This document shows, one piece after another, positions 17,752 through 28,600 of a stretch of DNA of 64,000 nt (its first letter is position 1; each line of letters starts with the position of its first letter). Origin of the DNA: BS150m-G50 sp964517435 (GTDB lineage: Bacteria; CAIWAD01; BS150m-G50); NCBI GenBank assembly GCA_964517435.1, contig CAZFEC010000005.1, positions 1 through 64,000 on the forward strand. Direction: 5' to 3'. The notes under the pieces are model-generated. The model saw only the letters and a list, made by a program, of their open reading frames with translations. It was not told the DNA's origin and did not search any database. A program made the translations under genes and the position numbers.

Positions 17752-20700
17752 ATGCCCAAATTCCCGGAAACTCTAAGGACTCTGGCGCTGTTCTGCGGTC
17801 TGCTCTTCACGCTGCCCGCCGCCGCGCTGGAATTCCATTATACCATCCCTCCGCTGCAGGTCAACGCAGCCGGCGAGGTGTCGGCGCCCGGTTTGATCGT
17901 CGACGGCGTTCCCGGTGCTCCAGCCGTGCCGGTCCTGCCGCTGAGTATTCTGCTGCCACCCGGCACTGCCGCTGCGGAGGTCGAGGTGGAATACGGCGAG
18001 CGGATCGAACTGGGGCGGCATCTGCTGGCACCCCGTCAGCGTGCCTGGCCCATCTCGCAGTCCGACCGGGCGGTGCCGACGGAACGCGATCCCGCCCTCT
18101 GGTCGCAGCCGGGGGAGTTGCCCCGGGCGGATCTGGATCATGTCACCACCCAGTATCTCGCCGGCTATAGTATCCTGTTACTGCAGGCACACCCGGTGCG
18201 TTACGAACCCTCGACCCGACGGCTCAGTTGCTTCCCCGAGCTGACCCTCACCGTACGAACCGCTCCCGGCACCTGCCGTTTCCCGCCCTCTGTGACCGCG
18301 CGCGAACGGGTCGCCGCCCTGGTGGACAATCCCGAAGACCTGGCGTCTTACCCGACGCGTGACGACCGTACCGCGACCCTCGACTACCTCGTCGTCACTG
18401 CTGAGGAGCTGGTTCCCTACATCGAACCCCTGGCCGCCTGGCGCCAGAGCCTCGGCATGCAGACGGAAGTGCTGACGATGGAGGAGGTACTGCCGGTCTG
18501 GGACGGGGTCGATGACGCCGAGAAGCTGCGCAACTGCCTGGTGGATACCTACCTGGAGACCGGCTTCAACTACCTGCTGCTGGCGGGCGATATCGACCAG
18601 GTTCCCTACCGCGAGCTTTACGCCCAGACGTACGAGCATGCCGACGATCTGCCCTCGGACCTCTATTTCGCCGCGCTGGATGGCAGCTGGGACGCCAACG
18701 GCAACGGCAGCTGGGGCGAAATCGGCGAGGAGGACTGGCTGCAGGAGCTGGCGGTGGGACGGGCACCCGTTTCCACGTCGTACGAGGCGATCAGTTTCAT
18801 CAACAAGCAGCTTGGTTATCAGTTGACACCAGTGGCGGCCGATCTGGAGGATTACCTGCTGGTGGGAGAACAGCTGAATCAAACCACTTATGGCGGCGAC
18901 GCGAAGGATGAAATCTGGTACGGCTCCGACCTGCACGGTATCGAGACCGCCGGTTTTCCGGTCAATATCTATGTGTCCGCTATCTATGACCGCGACTATG
19001 ACTGGATCCCCGACGAGTTATTAGAACGACTTTCGCAGGGGATCAATGTCTGCAATCACCTCGGACACTGCAGTGCCAACAGCCTGATGCGGTTGACGCC
19101 GTCCGATATTACCACCGAAAATCTGACCGCGGACGGTGTGACCAGGAACTATCATATCGGTTACTCGCAGGGGTGCAATGCGGGTGCCTTCGAGTACGAC
19201 AATTGTATCACTGAACAGGTAGTCAACCTGCCCACCGGCTTCGCCGCCTTCATCGCCAACTCCCGTTACGGCTGGTATGAATTCAACGATACCGGCGGCG
19301 CTTCGCAACTGCTGGACCGCGAGTTCTTCGACGCCATCTTCGGCGAGGGGATCAGCGCCATCGGCGACGCGCTGCGGGACAGCAAGGAGGACCTGGTCCT
19401 CCATGCCACCAACAATCCCAAAGTGCGCTGGGCCTATTACGAGCTGAATCTGTTCGGCGATCCGGCGCTGCGCATCTGGACTGAGACGCCCCACACCGTG
19501 ATGGTCAGCTACGAGGAATCGGTACCGGTTGGGACGGTGGCGCTGCCGGTTCAGGTTACCGCCGATGGCCAGCCCCGCCCCGGCATGCTGGCGGCGGTAC
19601 TGCTGGAGAATGATATCATGGGTCATGCTTATACCGACGACGGCGGCAACGCATTGATCGTGTTTTACTCCACGCTGGCCGACTCGGGGGCCTACCAGCT
19701 GGCGGTTTCCGGCTGGAACTGCCTGCCGACGGTGCTGCCGTTCACGGTGACGGGGGTTAGCGGGCCGATGCTGACTTACCACCTGCATACGCTGGATGAC
19801 ACCACCGCGGGTAACGGAAATGGATTGGGAGAAGCGGGGGAAGAGGTGCGGCTGGATGTTACGGTGAGCAACGTCGGCGTCCTGACCGGTACCGGTCTCA
19901 ACATCAATCTGAGCTGCGATTCCGAGTATATCTCCTTTATGCAGGCGAGCAGCACTTTGCCAGACATACCACCGGATTCAACCGGCACCACCGTGCAACC
20001 GTTTGAACTGGCGATCGCTGAAACCGTCCCCGATTCGCTTGTGGCGGAGTGTACTATCAGCATCTGGGGCAACGAAGGGGCCTGGTTCGCCACCTTCCCA
20101 CTCCTGCTGCACGCCGCCGAAGTTGAAATCGCGGAGGTCACGGTGAATGACGGCGCGGAAGGCCACCTGGACCCCGGCGAGAGCGCCCTGCTGGAGTTGA
20201 CGCTGGCCAACCATGGCAGCGGCTGGTTGACCGACCTGACCGGTATGTTGACCTCGCTGCTGCCGGAGGTGACCGTCGACGCGGGGAGCGATACACTGAC
20301 TGCGCTGCCGCCCCTGACCGAGGGGGTGATGGTTTTCCAGGTTACGGCGGCGCCGGAAATTCCGCAGGGGGATCCGGCCGGGTTTGAGCTGGAGCTGGTC
20401 CCCGCTTTCGGTGCGGCGTCGACGCTGGAGTTCCTGGTAGAGGTCGGCTACAGCGTTGAGGGTTTTGAAACGGGCGACTTCAGCAGCTATCCCTGGGAAT
20501 CCAGCGGCGATGCTATCTGGATTATCGACGATTACGACCCGCTGGAGGGGAGTTTCTGCGCTCGCAGCGGGGATATCGCGCACAACGAGTTGACGACGCT
20601 GAGTCTGACGCAATATGTGCTGCTGCCTGGAACGCTGGCTTTCAGTTACCGGATGTCTTCGCAGCAAGGCTACGATCCGATGCGCTTCTACATCGACGGC

Positions 20701-22863
20701 GAGGAAGTGGAGCAATGGTCGGGCGAGACCGGGTGGGAGACAGCCGGCTTTGAGATCGGCACCGGCTGGCATACCTTTACCTGGACCTATAGAAAGAACA
20801 ACTATGGCAACGGGGGACAAGACTGCGGCTGGCTAGATGCGATTTCCCTGCCGCCGGTGGGAGAGTTGTCGCCGCCCGCCATCTGGTTCTATCCGCCGGC
20901 TCTGAACATCGTGGTCAGCGACGGCGGCAGCGCCGACGCGCAGCTGCAGGTCGGCAACCAGGGCGAGCTGCCGCTGGAGTTCGTCGTCAGCTGCAGCTCA
21001 TTCGCACCGCGCGAATTCAGCGATGATATGGAGGACGGCGAGGCGGAATGGGCGCAGGAGGGTGATAACGATCCCTGGCACCTCACCACGCATCGCAGCC
21101 ATTCCGCCGATCATGCCTGGTATCACGGTGTGGAAGGTGAATGGCAGTACCCGAACTGGCAGCTCTGCCGTCTGATCACGCCCTCCATCTTCATGCCCAA
21201 CGACGCGTGGCTGCGGTTCTGGCACTGGTGCGAACTGCAGACGGAACAGGACCAGGCGCACGATGCCGTGCTGATCCAGATTTCCGTCAACGGTTCACCC
21301 TGGCAACCGCTGGAACCGGTGGAAGGCTACACACACGAGGTTGCCGAAGCGATCGGCAGTCCCCTGGATGAAGGCACCCCCTGTTGGTCCGGCAGCCATG
21401 ATTGGGAGGAGGTGGTTGTCGATCTCGCGGCCTGGGCGGGCGACAATATCAAGATCGGCTTTCTCTTCGCCAGCAATCCCATCTACCAATATGAGGGCTG
21501 GTACATCGACGACCTGCAGGTCAACGGCTGGTCGCCGGATTGGATCTCCTATCAACCCAGTTCCGGCGTGTTGGCGGAGGATGAACAGACGACCGTCTTC
21601 CTGCAGCTGGACGGGAGCGATTACATCAACACGTTGCTGCTCGACACGCTCTTGATCCGCAGCAACGATCCCATCTGGCCTGAACTGGCAGTGCCGGTGT
21701 ACTTCGAGGTCGGCGTCTCGGAACATGTACCGGTGATCACGCTGGAACCGCCGGAACTGAACGCAGCTGTTGAATTCGGTGGCGACACGACCGCCTGGCT
21801 GACGATCGGCAACGAGGGGCTGGAGCCGTTGGAGTTCACTCTTTCCTTTGGAACCGCCACGCGCGACTTCAGCGACGACATGGAGAACGGTGTTAACGGC
21901 TGGGGTCATGTCGGTCCGGGCGACCTCTGGCACCTGACCCAGCATCGCAGCCATTCCCCCGCGCACGCCTGGTATTCCGGCGAGGAGGGGGAATGGCTTT
22001 ATCATAACGATCAGTATTGCCGCCTGATCAGCCCGGAAATCGTAGTGGATAATGACAGTGAACTGCGCTTCTGGCACTGGGGCGAGATGGAAGCGGACGG
22101 GAGTGCCGCCTACGACTGCGGCCGGCTGGAGCTGATGGCCAACGGTGATCCCTGGCAGCTGGTGGAACCGGCGGGGGGCTATCCCTGCGGTGTGGCGATG
22201 GATGCCGGCAGCCCCTTCCCGGCCGGCAGCGACTGCTGGTCCGGCAGTTTCGACTGGTCGGAGGTGCGGTGCGGACTCAACATCTGGGCGGGCGATACGA
22301 TCCGGATCGCCTTCAACTTCGGCACCAACGCGACCGTTACGCAGGAGGGGTGGTATATCGACGATGTGCAACTGACCGGTTTGTCGCCTGACTGGATTGC
22401 CTACCACCCTGGCGCCGGCACGCTCACGGCAGGTGAGGAAACCACGATCGAATTCCAGTTCAGCGGCGGGACGCACGAAGACACCCTCCTGACGGGGGCG
22501 CTGCTGGTGACGAACAACGATCTCACATCGCCGGAACTGATGGTACCGGTCGGTTTCCAGGTCGGACCGGATCTGTCGGGAGTGGATCCGGTGCAGCCAC
22601 CGACCTTCCGGCTGGAGCAGAACTATCCCAATCCGTTCAACCCGGCAACGCAAATCAGTTTCTGCCTGCCCCGCGCGCTGTCGGTGCGGTTGGAGATCTT
22701 CAACCTGCGGGGGCAGCGGGTAGCACGGCTGATCGACGCGGTGCGCCCGGCGGGTGAGCAGCATGTCATCTTCGATGCGAGTGGCCTGGCGGCGGGAGTG
22801 TACTTCTATCGTTTGGAGGCGGGGAGGGACCGGGCTGTAAGGAAGATGTTGCTGGTGAAGTAA
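17752..22863 (+). CDS. gingipain-type C25 cysteine peptidase with duplicated MAM-like modules and T9SS domain
   Basis: A signal peptide is followed by a ~180-residue propeptide-like region, then the C25 catalytic domain (about residues 208-575). Catalytic candidates are His439 in NHLGHC (His436 is alternative) and Cys475 in YSQGCNAGAF. After the peptidase come an Ig-like domain, CARDB-like domains, a lectin-like FETGDFSSYPW module, and two copies of a ~290-residue unit. Each copy opens with FSDDME and ends with GWYIDD, as in immune inhibitor A and MAM domains. The end (NYPNPFNPATQISF, GVYFYRLEAG) is a type A sorting domain, so T9SS export is expected. It is a paralogue of the 41025 gene, which has one copy of the unit. 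Confidence 0.93.
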   Translation: MPKFPETLRTLALFCGLLFTLPAAALEFHYTIPPLQVNAAGEVSAPGLIVDGVPGAPAVPVLPLSILLPPGTAAAEVEVEYGERIELGRHLLAPRQRAWPISQSDRAVPTERDPALWSQPGELPRADLDHVTTQYLAGYSILLLQAHPVRYEPSTRRLSCFPELTLTVRTAPGTCRFPPSVTARERVAALVDNPEDLASYPTRDDRTATLDYLVVTAEELVPYIEPLAAWRQSLGMQTEVLTMEEVLPVWDGVDDAEKLRNCLVDTYLETGFNYLLLAGDIDQVPYRELYAQTYEHADDLPSDLYFAALDGSWDANGNGSWGEIGEEDWLQELAVGRAPVSTSYEAISFINKQLGYQLTPVAADLEDYLLVGEQLNQTTYGGDAKDEIWYGSDLHGIETAGFPVNIYVSAIYDRDYDWIPDELLERLSQGINVCNHLGHCSANSLMRLTPSDITTENLTADGVTRNYHIGYSQGCNAGAFEYDNCITEQVVNLPTGFAAFIANSRYGWYEFNDTGGASQLLDREFFDAIFGEGISAIGDALRDSKEDLVLHATNNPKVRWAYYELNLFGDPALRIWTETPHTVMVSYEESVPVGTVALPVQVTADGQPRPGMLAAVLLENDIMGHAYTDDGGNALIVFYSTLADSGAYQLAVSGWNCLPTVLPFTVTGVSGPMLTYHLHTLDDTTAGNGNGLGEAGEEVRLDVTVSNVGVLTGTGLNINLSCDSEYISFMQASSTLPDIPPDSTGTTVQPFELAIAETVPDSLVAECTISIWGNEGAWFATFPLLLHAAEVEIAEVTVNDGAEGHLDPGESALLELTLANHGSGWLTDLTGMLTSLLPEVTVDAGSDTLTALPPLTEGVMVFQVTAAPEIPQGDPAGFELELVPAFGAASTLEFLVEVGYSVEGFETGDFSSYPWESSGDAIWIIDDYDPLEGSFCARSGDIAHNELTTLSLTQYVLLPGTLAFSYRMSSQQGYDPMRFYIDGEEVEQWSGETGWETAGFEIGTGWHTFTWTYRKNNYGNGGQDCGWLDAISLPPVGELSPPAIWFYPPALNIVVSDGGSADAQLQVGNQGELPLEFVVSCSSFAPREFSDDMEDGEAEWAQEGDNDPWHLTTHRSHSADHAWYHGVEGEWQYPNWQLCRLITPSIFMPNDAWLRFWHWCELQTEQDQAHDAVLIQISVNGSPWQPLEPVEGYTHEVAEAIGSPLDEGTPCWSGSHDWEEVVVDLAAWAGDNIKIGFLFASNPIYQYEGWYIDDLQVNGWSPDWISYQPSSGVLAEDEQTTVFLQLDGSDYINTLLLDTLLIRSNDPIWPELAVPVYFEVGVSEHVPVITLEPPELNAAVEFGGDTTAWLTIGNEGLEPLEFTLSFGTATRDFSDDMENGVNGWGHVGPGDLWHLTQHRSHSPAHAWYSGEEGEWLYHNDQYCRLISPEIVVDNDSELRFWHWGEMEADGSAAYDCGRLELMANGDPWQLVEPAGGYPCGVAMDAGSPFPAGSDCWSGSFDWSEVRCGLNIWAGDTIRIAFNFGTNATVTQEGWYIDDVQLTGLSPDWIAYHPGAGTLTAGEETTIEFQFSGGTHEDTLLTGALLVTNNDLTSPELMVPVGFQVGPDLSGVDPVQPPTFRLEQNYPNPFNPATQISFCLPRALSVRLEIFNLRGQRVARLIDAVRPAGEQHVIFDASGLAAGVYFYRLEAGRDRAVRKMLLVK

Positions 22864-22864
22864 G

Positions 22865-23026
22865 GAGACAGGTATTCGAATGAGAAGTAATTTGAACCTG
22901 CAGCAATGTTCGTTCGCCTTTTGCAGCCGTATGGCTGCGAAAGAGACAGGTATTCGAAAGAGTAATCGATTGAACTGACCGTCACGTTCATTCGCCTTTT
23001 GCAGCACGGTTTTCCGGGCTGCGAAA
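22865..23026 (+). repeat. two tandem imperfect ~80-base repeats, each with a hairpin
   Basis: Unit 1 (22865-22942) and unit 2 (22943-23026) both start with GAGACAGGTATTCGAA and end with a hairpin and GCGAAA. A third partial start, GGGACAGG, follows at 23027. The hairpins are GCAGCC-GTAT-GGCTGC and GCAGC-ACGGTTTTCCGG-GCTGC. The loops differ while the stem is kept, which suggests selection for structure. They lie directly after the C25 peptidase stop. Confidence 0.75.
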
Positions 23027-23048
23027 GGGACAGGATCATGCCCGTCCA

Positions 23049-23206
23049 AGTCATTCCCGCGCAGGCGGGAATCTAGAGACAGTGGTTTGAAACAGCACTC
23101 GCGTCTTCAGTCAGAATTAAATCTTCATCCTGGATGACCCGCCTGCGCTGCTCCTGGATTCCCGCCTGCGCGGGAATGACGTGAAGTGGAAGCGGGAATG
23201 ACATAG
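23049..23206. repeat. MITE-like inverted-repeat element (ATTCCC-N8-GGGAAT pair)
   Basis: Two palindromic boxes, 23053-23072 and 23158-23177, are inverted relative to each other (central GCGCAGGC versus GCCTGCGC) and 85 bases apart. A further GCGGGAATGAC half-box follows at about 23192. The same architecture occurs at 34112-34235. The boxes have the form of the neisserial dRS3 repeat (ATTCCC-N8-GGGAAT). No coding capacity. Confidence 0.8.
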
Positions 23207-23255
23207 ATTCAGAAACTGACGGTAGCGCAATTCCACGACGAAACAGGTTTAGCAC

Positions 23256-23669
23256 ATGAACTGCCCGGTATGTAAGAAACCTTTGATCATTCTGGAACTC
23301 GAACAGATCGAGATCGACTACTGCGTCGATTGCGGGGGGATCTGGCTCGATGCAAACGAGCTGGAGCTGCTGCTCGACGACGAGACCGCCTACCAGCGGG
23401 TGGTCGACAGCGGCCGGCTGCTCGAGAAGACGCGCGAACGGAAGCGCAAATGTCCCCTCTGCCGTAAAAAAATGCTGAAGCTTGAGGTCGGCGACACCGA
23501 GCCGGTCACCTACGACGCCTGTCCGCAGGGAGAAGGGATCTGGCTGGACCAGGGGGAGCTGGAAGCTATCATCCGCTTCGGTCTGCCGGACCGGGAGGGG
23601 AGTGAAATCCAGCGGTTCCTGGGGAATCTCTTCAGTGGACCGGAACAGATGGAAGACAAGACTGAATGA
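23256..23669 (+). CDS. zf-TFIIB domain protein with two zinc ribbons
   Basis: The protein has two copies of a CPxC/CxxCGGIWLD pattern: CPVCKKPL with YCVDCGGIWLDANELE, and CPLCRKKM with DACPQGEGIWLDQGELE. The second copy has lost one Cys pair member (CPQGEG), so the second ribbon may be degenerate. The family is found next to LemA and M48/HtpX proteases, as here (45 bases upstream of LemA), and is probably part of a membrane quality-control unit; that role is inferred from context. Confidence 0.85.
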   Translation: MNCPVCKKPLIILELEQIEIDYCVDCGGIWLDANELELLLDDETAYQRVVDSGRLLEKTRERKRKCPLCRKKMLKLEVGDTEPVTYDACPQGEGIWLDQGELEAIIRFGLPDREGSEIQRFLGNLFSGPEQMEDKTE

Positions 23670-23713
23670 TATCAACCTCCTTGTGAGGTCATCTAACTAG
23701 AGGAAGGAACGCC

Positions 23714-24274
23714 ATGGGTATCGCTCTAATCATATTCCTGGGCTTGCTGGCGCTGGTCGTCATCGCCGGGATCGCCATCTACAACGGTCTGGTCCGGTTG
23801 CGCAACCAGGTCAAAAACGCCTGGTCGCAGATCGACGTGCAGCTGAAACGCCGTCACGACCTCATCCCCAACCTGGTGGAGACCGCCAAGGGGTATGTCA
23901 AGCACGAGCGGGAAACGCTGGACAGCGTCACCAACGCACGCAATCTCGCCGCCGGGGCGCAGGGAGCGGCGGAGGCTTCCCAGGCGGAAACTCAGCTCGA
24001 GGGCGCACTCAGCCGCTTCTTCCTGGTGGTGGAAGCCTACCCCGACCTCAAGGCGAACCAGAACTTCCTGGCCCTGCAGGAGGAGCTGACCTCGACCGAG
24101 AACAAGATCGGCTTCGCGCGGCAGTTCTATAACGACCAGGTGCTGGGCTTGAACAACAAGATCCAGATGTTTCCCAGCAACATCCTCGCCGGCATGTTCG
24201 GTTTCCGCGAGGAGGCGTTCTTCGAGGTGGAAGACGCGGCCGAGCGGGAGACGCCGCAGGTGAAGTTCGACTAG
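23714..24274 (+). CDS. lemA: LemA family membrane protein
   Basis: An N-terminal membrane helix (IALIIFLGLLALVVIAGIAI) is followed by the LemA helical domain with YNGLVRLRNQVKNAWSQI, the family signature, and RRHDLIPNLVETAKGY. The 186 residues match the family. AGGAAGG precedes the ATG. The stop touches the ATG of the M48 protease (TAGATG), so the two are surely co-translated. LemA proteins commonly pair with M48/HtpX proteases and are thought to be accessory membrane factors. Confidence 0.93.
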   Translation: MGIALIIFLGLLALVVIAGIAIYNGLVRLRNQVKNAWSQIDVQLKRRHDLIPNLVETAKGYVKHERETLDSVTNARNLAAGAQGAAEASQAETQLEGALSRFFLVVEAYPDLKANQNFLALQEELTSTENKIGFARQFYNDQVLGLNNKIQMFPSNILAGMFGFREEAFFEVEDAAERETPQVKFD

Positions 24275-25510
24275 ATGTGGGAACAGATTCGGACCAATAA
24301 GCGTAACAGCTTCCTGCTGCTCTTCTGCATGGCGCTGCTGCTGGCGGGGATCGGCTTTGCCGTGATGGAAGTCTACGCGCCCGGCTACGGCGGGGTGGGG
24401 GCGCTGCTGGCGTTGCTGCTCTGGCTCTTTCTGGCCTTCCTGGCATTTTTCGGCGGCGCCAACCTGCTCAGCCTGGTCAGTCGCGGCCGTAAGCTCGAGC
24501 GGCAGGACGCGCCCCAGCTGTTCAACATCGTCGAGGAGATGTCAATCGCATCCGGTATGCCGATGCCGCAGGTCTACCTGATCGACGCCGATGCGCCCAA
24601 CGCCTTCGCCGCCGGCCGCGACCCGCAGCACGCCCTGGTCGCCGTCACCTCCGGGCTGCTGAAGCGGCTCAACCGCGACGAACTGCAGGGGGTGATCGCG
24701 CACGAGCTGGCGCACATCGCCAACCGGGATGTCATGTATGTCACCCTGGCCGGCATTCTGGTGGGCTCCATCGTCCTCATTTCCGATTTCTTCCGGTACG
24801 CGTTCATCTTCGGTGGCGGACGGCGCTCCGACCGCCGGGAGGGGGGCGCGCAGGGGATCGTGATGATCGTCGCCCTGGTGCTGGCCATCCTCGGTCCCAT
24901 CTTCGCCCGGCTGCTCTACTTCGCTCTCTCCCGCCGGCGGGAATACCTGGCGGACGCCTGCGGAGCGCAGTTCACCCGCTATCCGGAGGGGCTGGCTTCG
25001 GCACTGGAGAAGATCTCGCGCGACAAGAGTCCGCTGAAGGTGGCCAACAGCGTTACCGCACCGATGTACATTATCAACCCGTTGCAGAAGGCGCGCCGGG
25101 AGGCGAGCAGTCTAGCCAGCACCCATCCTCCATTAGAGGAGCGAATCCGCATCCTGCGCAGCATGGGTGGCGCTTCGCTGGCCGACTACAACCAGGCCTG
25201 GCGGCAGGTGACCGGCGATGAGAAGGATGTAATTCCCGGCAGTGGGTTGAAGGGTGAGGAGACGGTGGCAGCGAGGTCGGCCACCGCAGAGGACACCAGT
25301 GCACAGGCGAAACGGAAGCAGGCGCAGGATATCAACAACCTGGTGGAGAAGATCAACAACTACACCTTCCTGGCCTGCGCCTGTGGTCTGAAGATGAAGA
25401 TTCCGCCCGGGATGAAGGAGACGTCGCTCGACTGTCCCCGCTGCGGGAGGCACAATGAGGTGCCCCTGGCGGAGTTGGCGGCGCTCGGGGCGTTGGGGAA
25501 AGGGAAGTGA
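24275..25510 (+). CDS. M48 (HtpX-like) membrane zinc metallopeptidase with C-terminal zinc-ribbon-like segment
   Basis: Two N-terminal membrane helices lead to a cytoplasmic-facing peptidase domain with VIAHELAHIANRD (HExxH zinc site) and a third ligand region SRRREYLADACGAQ. Two further hydrophobic segments lie between (LAGILVGSIVLI, VMIVALVLAILGPI). HtpX-type enzymes degrade misfolded membrane proteins. Unlike plain HtpX (about 290 residues), this 411-residue protein has a C-terminal tail with CACGLKMKIPPG and DCPRCGRH, a possible zinc ribbon echoing the zf-TFIIB gene two places upstream. It is the last gene of that operon. Confidence 0.93.
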   Translation: MWEQIRTNKRNSFLLLFCMALLLAGIGFAVMEVYAPGYGGVGALLALLLWLFLAFLAFFGGANLLSLVSRGRKLERQDAPQLFNIVEEMSIASGMPMPQVYLIDADAPNAFAAGRDPQHALVAVTSGLLKRLNRDELQGVIAHELAHIANRDVMYVTLAGILVGSIVLISDFFRYAFIFGGGRRSDRREGGAQGIVMIVALVLAILGPIFARLLYFALSRRREYLADACGAQFTRYPEGLASALEKISRDKSPLKVANSVTAPMYIINPLQKARREASSLASTHPPLEERIRILRSMGGASLADYNQAWRQVTGDEKDVIPGSGLKGEETVAARSATAEDTSAQAKRKQAQDINNLVEKINNYTFLACACGLKMKIPPGMKETSLDCPRCGRHNEVPLAELAALGALGKGK

Positions 25511-25531
25511 TGGGTGACGTTACCCAAGCAA

Positions 25532-25626
25532 GTCATTCCCGCGGTTTCGAAGCCGCATTCGAAACCGACCTTCGAAACCGACAGGTTTCGCATCAGGGAT
25601 TTCGCTTCAGTAAGCGGGAATCCAGA
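25532..25626. repeat. divergent copy of the intergenic inverted-repeat element
   Basis: Outer half-boxes CATTCCCGC (25534) and GCGGGAATCCAG (25614) match the ends of the 23 kb and 34 kb elements. The interior is different and holds several TTCGAAACC/GGTTTCG words. It lies between the M48 gene and the AT-rich beta-helix gene. Confidence 0.6.
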
Positions 25627-25668
25627 GGAGTGATGTCTAGCCTAGGCATGTCAATGCAGGGATGATCT

Positions 25669-28600
25669 ATGCGTAAACTTATTGTATCCCTAATGCTATC
25701 TGCCTTCGTCTTGCCAGCTTCAGCCACTATCATCAACATCCCAAACGACTTGCCAACAATCCAAGCTGGAATAGATTCCTCAGCGCACGGGGACACTGTG
25801 CTGGTGCACCCAGGAACATATTATGAGAGCATCAACTTCAATGAGATGAATATCGTGTTAGGGTCGCTGTTCATTACGACAGGCGACACAAGCTACATCT
25901 CGCAGACGGTTATTGATGGTGACAGTCTGGGAACGGTTGTTACAATCGAAGGAGGGCAGGACACGACAACTTTCTTCGGTGGATTTTCGGTTGAAAGCGG
26001 ATTCAGCCAAGAGTTTGCGGGAGGACTCAATTGCATAAACAATTCAGCTCCTGTGATTTCACATTGTAGATTTCAAGGCAACTCAGGCCATACAGGTGGT
26101 GGGATTTTCATTCAGAATTCAAACGCACAGTTATCTAGTTGTGTCATTTCGAGCAATATCGGCATTGAGGGTGGCGGTCTGCATATTCAAGACTCGAATC
26201 TAACCATAGATAATTCAATTATTTCTGATAACAATGCCAACTATGGTGGAGGTGTCTACTCCTGTTCTCAGTCGAATGTATCAATCAACTTGACGAGCGT
26301 TCAAGACAACTATGTCAGTCCAAATGGCTATGGCGGCGGGCTGTTTTTCGATGAGGGGACATCGCTACAGCTAGAAGAATCGCAAGTTATTGCGAACGAA
26401 ACCTCTATTGAAGGGCGAGGTGGTGGAATCTACTTGGCGGAGAATTCAACAGCTGAGATTTCAAATTCGCTGATCTATAGGAATAGAACTCCAGGTAGAG
26501 GTGGCGGTATTTATATGGAAGATGCATCGCTGTTGGCTTCATATACACGAATTGTTGAGAATCATGCAGATCATGGTGGTGGAATCATGAACTTGGTAGG
26601 ATCAACAATAGCTTTACCTAATAGTACTATTGCCAGAAATGATGCGACTCTTGGAGGTGGTATCTTCAGCTATTGGGATCTGGAAATCGTTTCCGAAGAC
26701 GACAGATATAGCATTTACAACAATAGTACGATTAACCGGGGAAACGGCAGTGATCTTCATTTCGCTTCCCCAAGTGTTATTACTTCTATCATTGTGGACA
26801 CATTCACAGTACAAGTACCAACCGACTATCATGCGCAGCCAATTGATTTCTTCAACTTTGATGTCGAACACGCAATGCACCCTCAAGTTGCGGCAGACCT
26901 CTTTGTTTCCCCACAAGGCGACAATACAAATACTGGCTTAACTGAAGAAGATCCTCTTCAAACGATTCAGCATGCCCTTTCAATCATCTTCGCTAACGCA
27001 GATAATCCTAGGGCCATACACCTCGCCGATGGAGTATACAGTCCCTCTACAAACAGTGAGTATTTCCCAATTAACTTAATTAGCTATGTTTCATTGCTTG
27101 GCGCATCACAAACCGGTGTAGTATTAGATGCAGATAGTGTTGCTAACGTGATGATGGTTCGGGAATGCAATAACGTGGTAATACGCAAGATGACACTAAC
27201 TGGAGGAAACGCTACAGATGATCATCACTCATTAGAATCGGCTGGTGGCGGATTATGCATTGTTGATTCTAACGTTTTGGTGGATAGCATCGTTGTCCAT
27301 TCATGTACCGCACAGAAAGGAGGTGGAATATACACAAAGAGTGATGACGTTGTGATCTCGAATACGATGGTCTATGGAAACGCTGCTACGTTTCGTGGAG
27401 GTGGGATCGCCATTAGATCAGATGACATACCTTCCACAATTCAGAGTTGTCGAATATACCAGAATAGCGCCTATGAAGGTGGTGGAATCAGCATTTATGG
27501 GAATCCAATCCTTAGGGCACTGACGGTTTCTAACAACTCGGCTGTCTTTGGGGGAGGAATTCGACTCTTTTCCAGTGAAGCTAGTTTTGACACTTCTGAC
27601 CTATGCAACGTCTACTCAAACCAATGTCCTACGCGCGGTACAGGAGCTGAGATCTTCACTTATACCAGCTATTTCCCAACTGTAGCTTTAGACACTTTCA
27701 CTGTCCTAAATCCAACTGGATATCACATTTGGCCCCTTGAGAACTTCGATATAGATATTCAAAATAGTGCTCATCAGCTTGTCTCTGCAGATATCTATGT
27801 TTCTCCTGAGGGTGACAATAGCAACACCGGTCTCACTCAAGATGATCCGGTACAGACCATACAGCATGCGTTCTCGATCTGTCAAATGGATGAAGATAAT
27901 CCTCGTACTATCTTTTTATTACCGGGTGTTTATTCACCCGAATCTAATGGTGAACCTTTTCCTATCTGTCCACCTGACTTCGTTACACTCGAAGGATTCA
28001 CCTGGAACCCCGCAGTTCTCGATGCTAATCAAAACGAATGCGCGTTGGTTGTCGCGTACAACAATAACATCTATCTCAAAAACCTAGTTATCACAGGTAG
28101 TTCAAGATCAGCAATCAGATCTTGGGATTCTGATGTAGTGATGTGCAATGTAAGCTTGGTGGAAAATGCGGAGTATGGCATCGAATGCTGGACTGATTAT
28201 TCCAGGTTTAGGATAATCAACTCAATATTCCGCAATCCTGGTTTGGAGATTGCACATCCTTCTTTCCAAGATGAAATCATAGTGCATGTCCATTTCTCAA
28301 ACATTGATGGAGGTGAATCAGGTTTTTGGGAGTGCGACTTACACTGGATGGATGGCAACATCGACGAACATCCGCTATTCCAAGCGCCTGCATACAATAA
28401 CTTCAGGCTGTTAGAAGGATCCCCGTGCATAGACGCCGGCACAGACCTGGTTATTTCAGGGAATGACACTCTGCTCTACATTCCTCCCACGGAATACCAT
28501 GGAGCTAATCCGGATATCGGTGCTTCTGAGTTTGATCCCACAGGTATAGACAACCTCCAGATTGCCTATACCAGCTTGAACGAGCTTCAGCTATTCTGGT

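Noticed and set aside
22865..23206. A CRISPR array in the repeat-rich intergenic region
   Set aside because: The repeats are only two to three units of ~80 bases with internal hairpins, not short direct repeats with regular spacers, and no cas gene is near.
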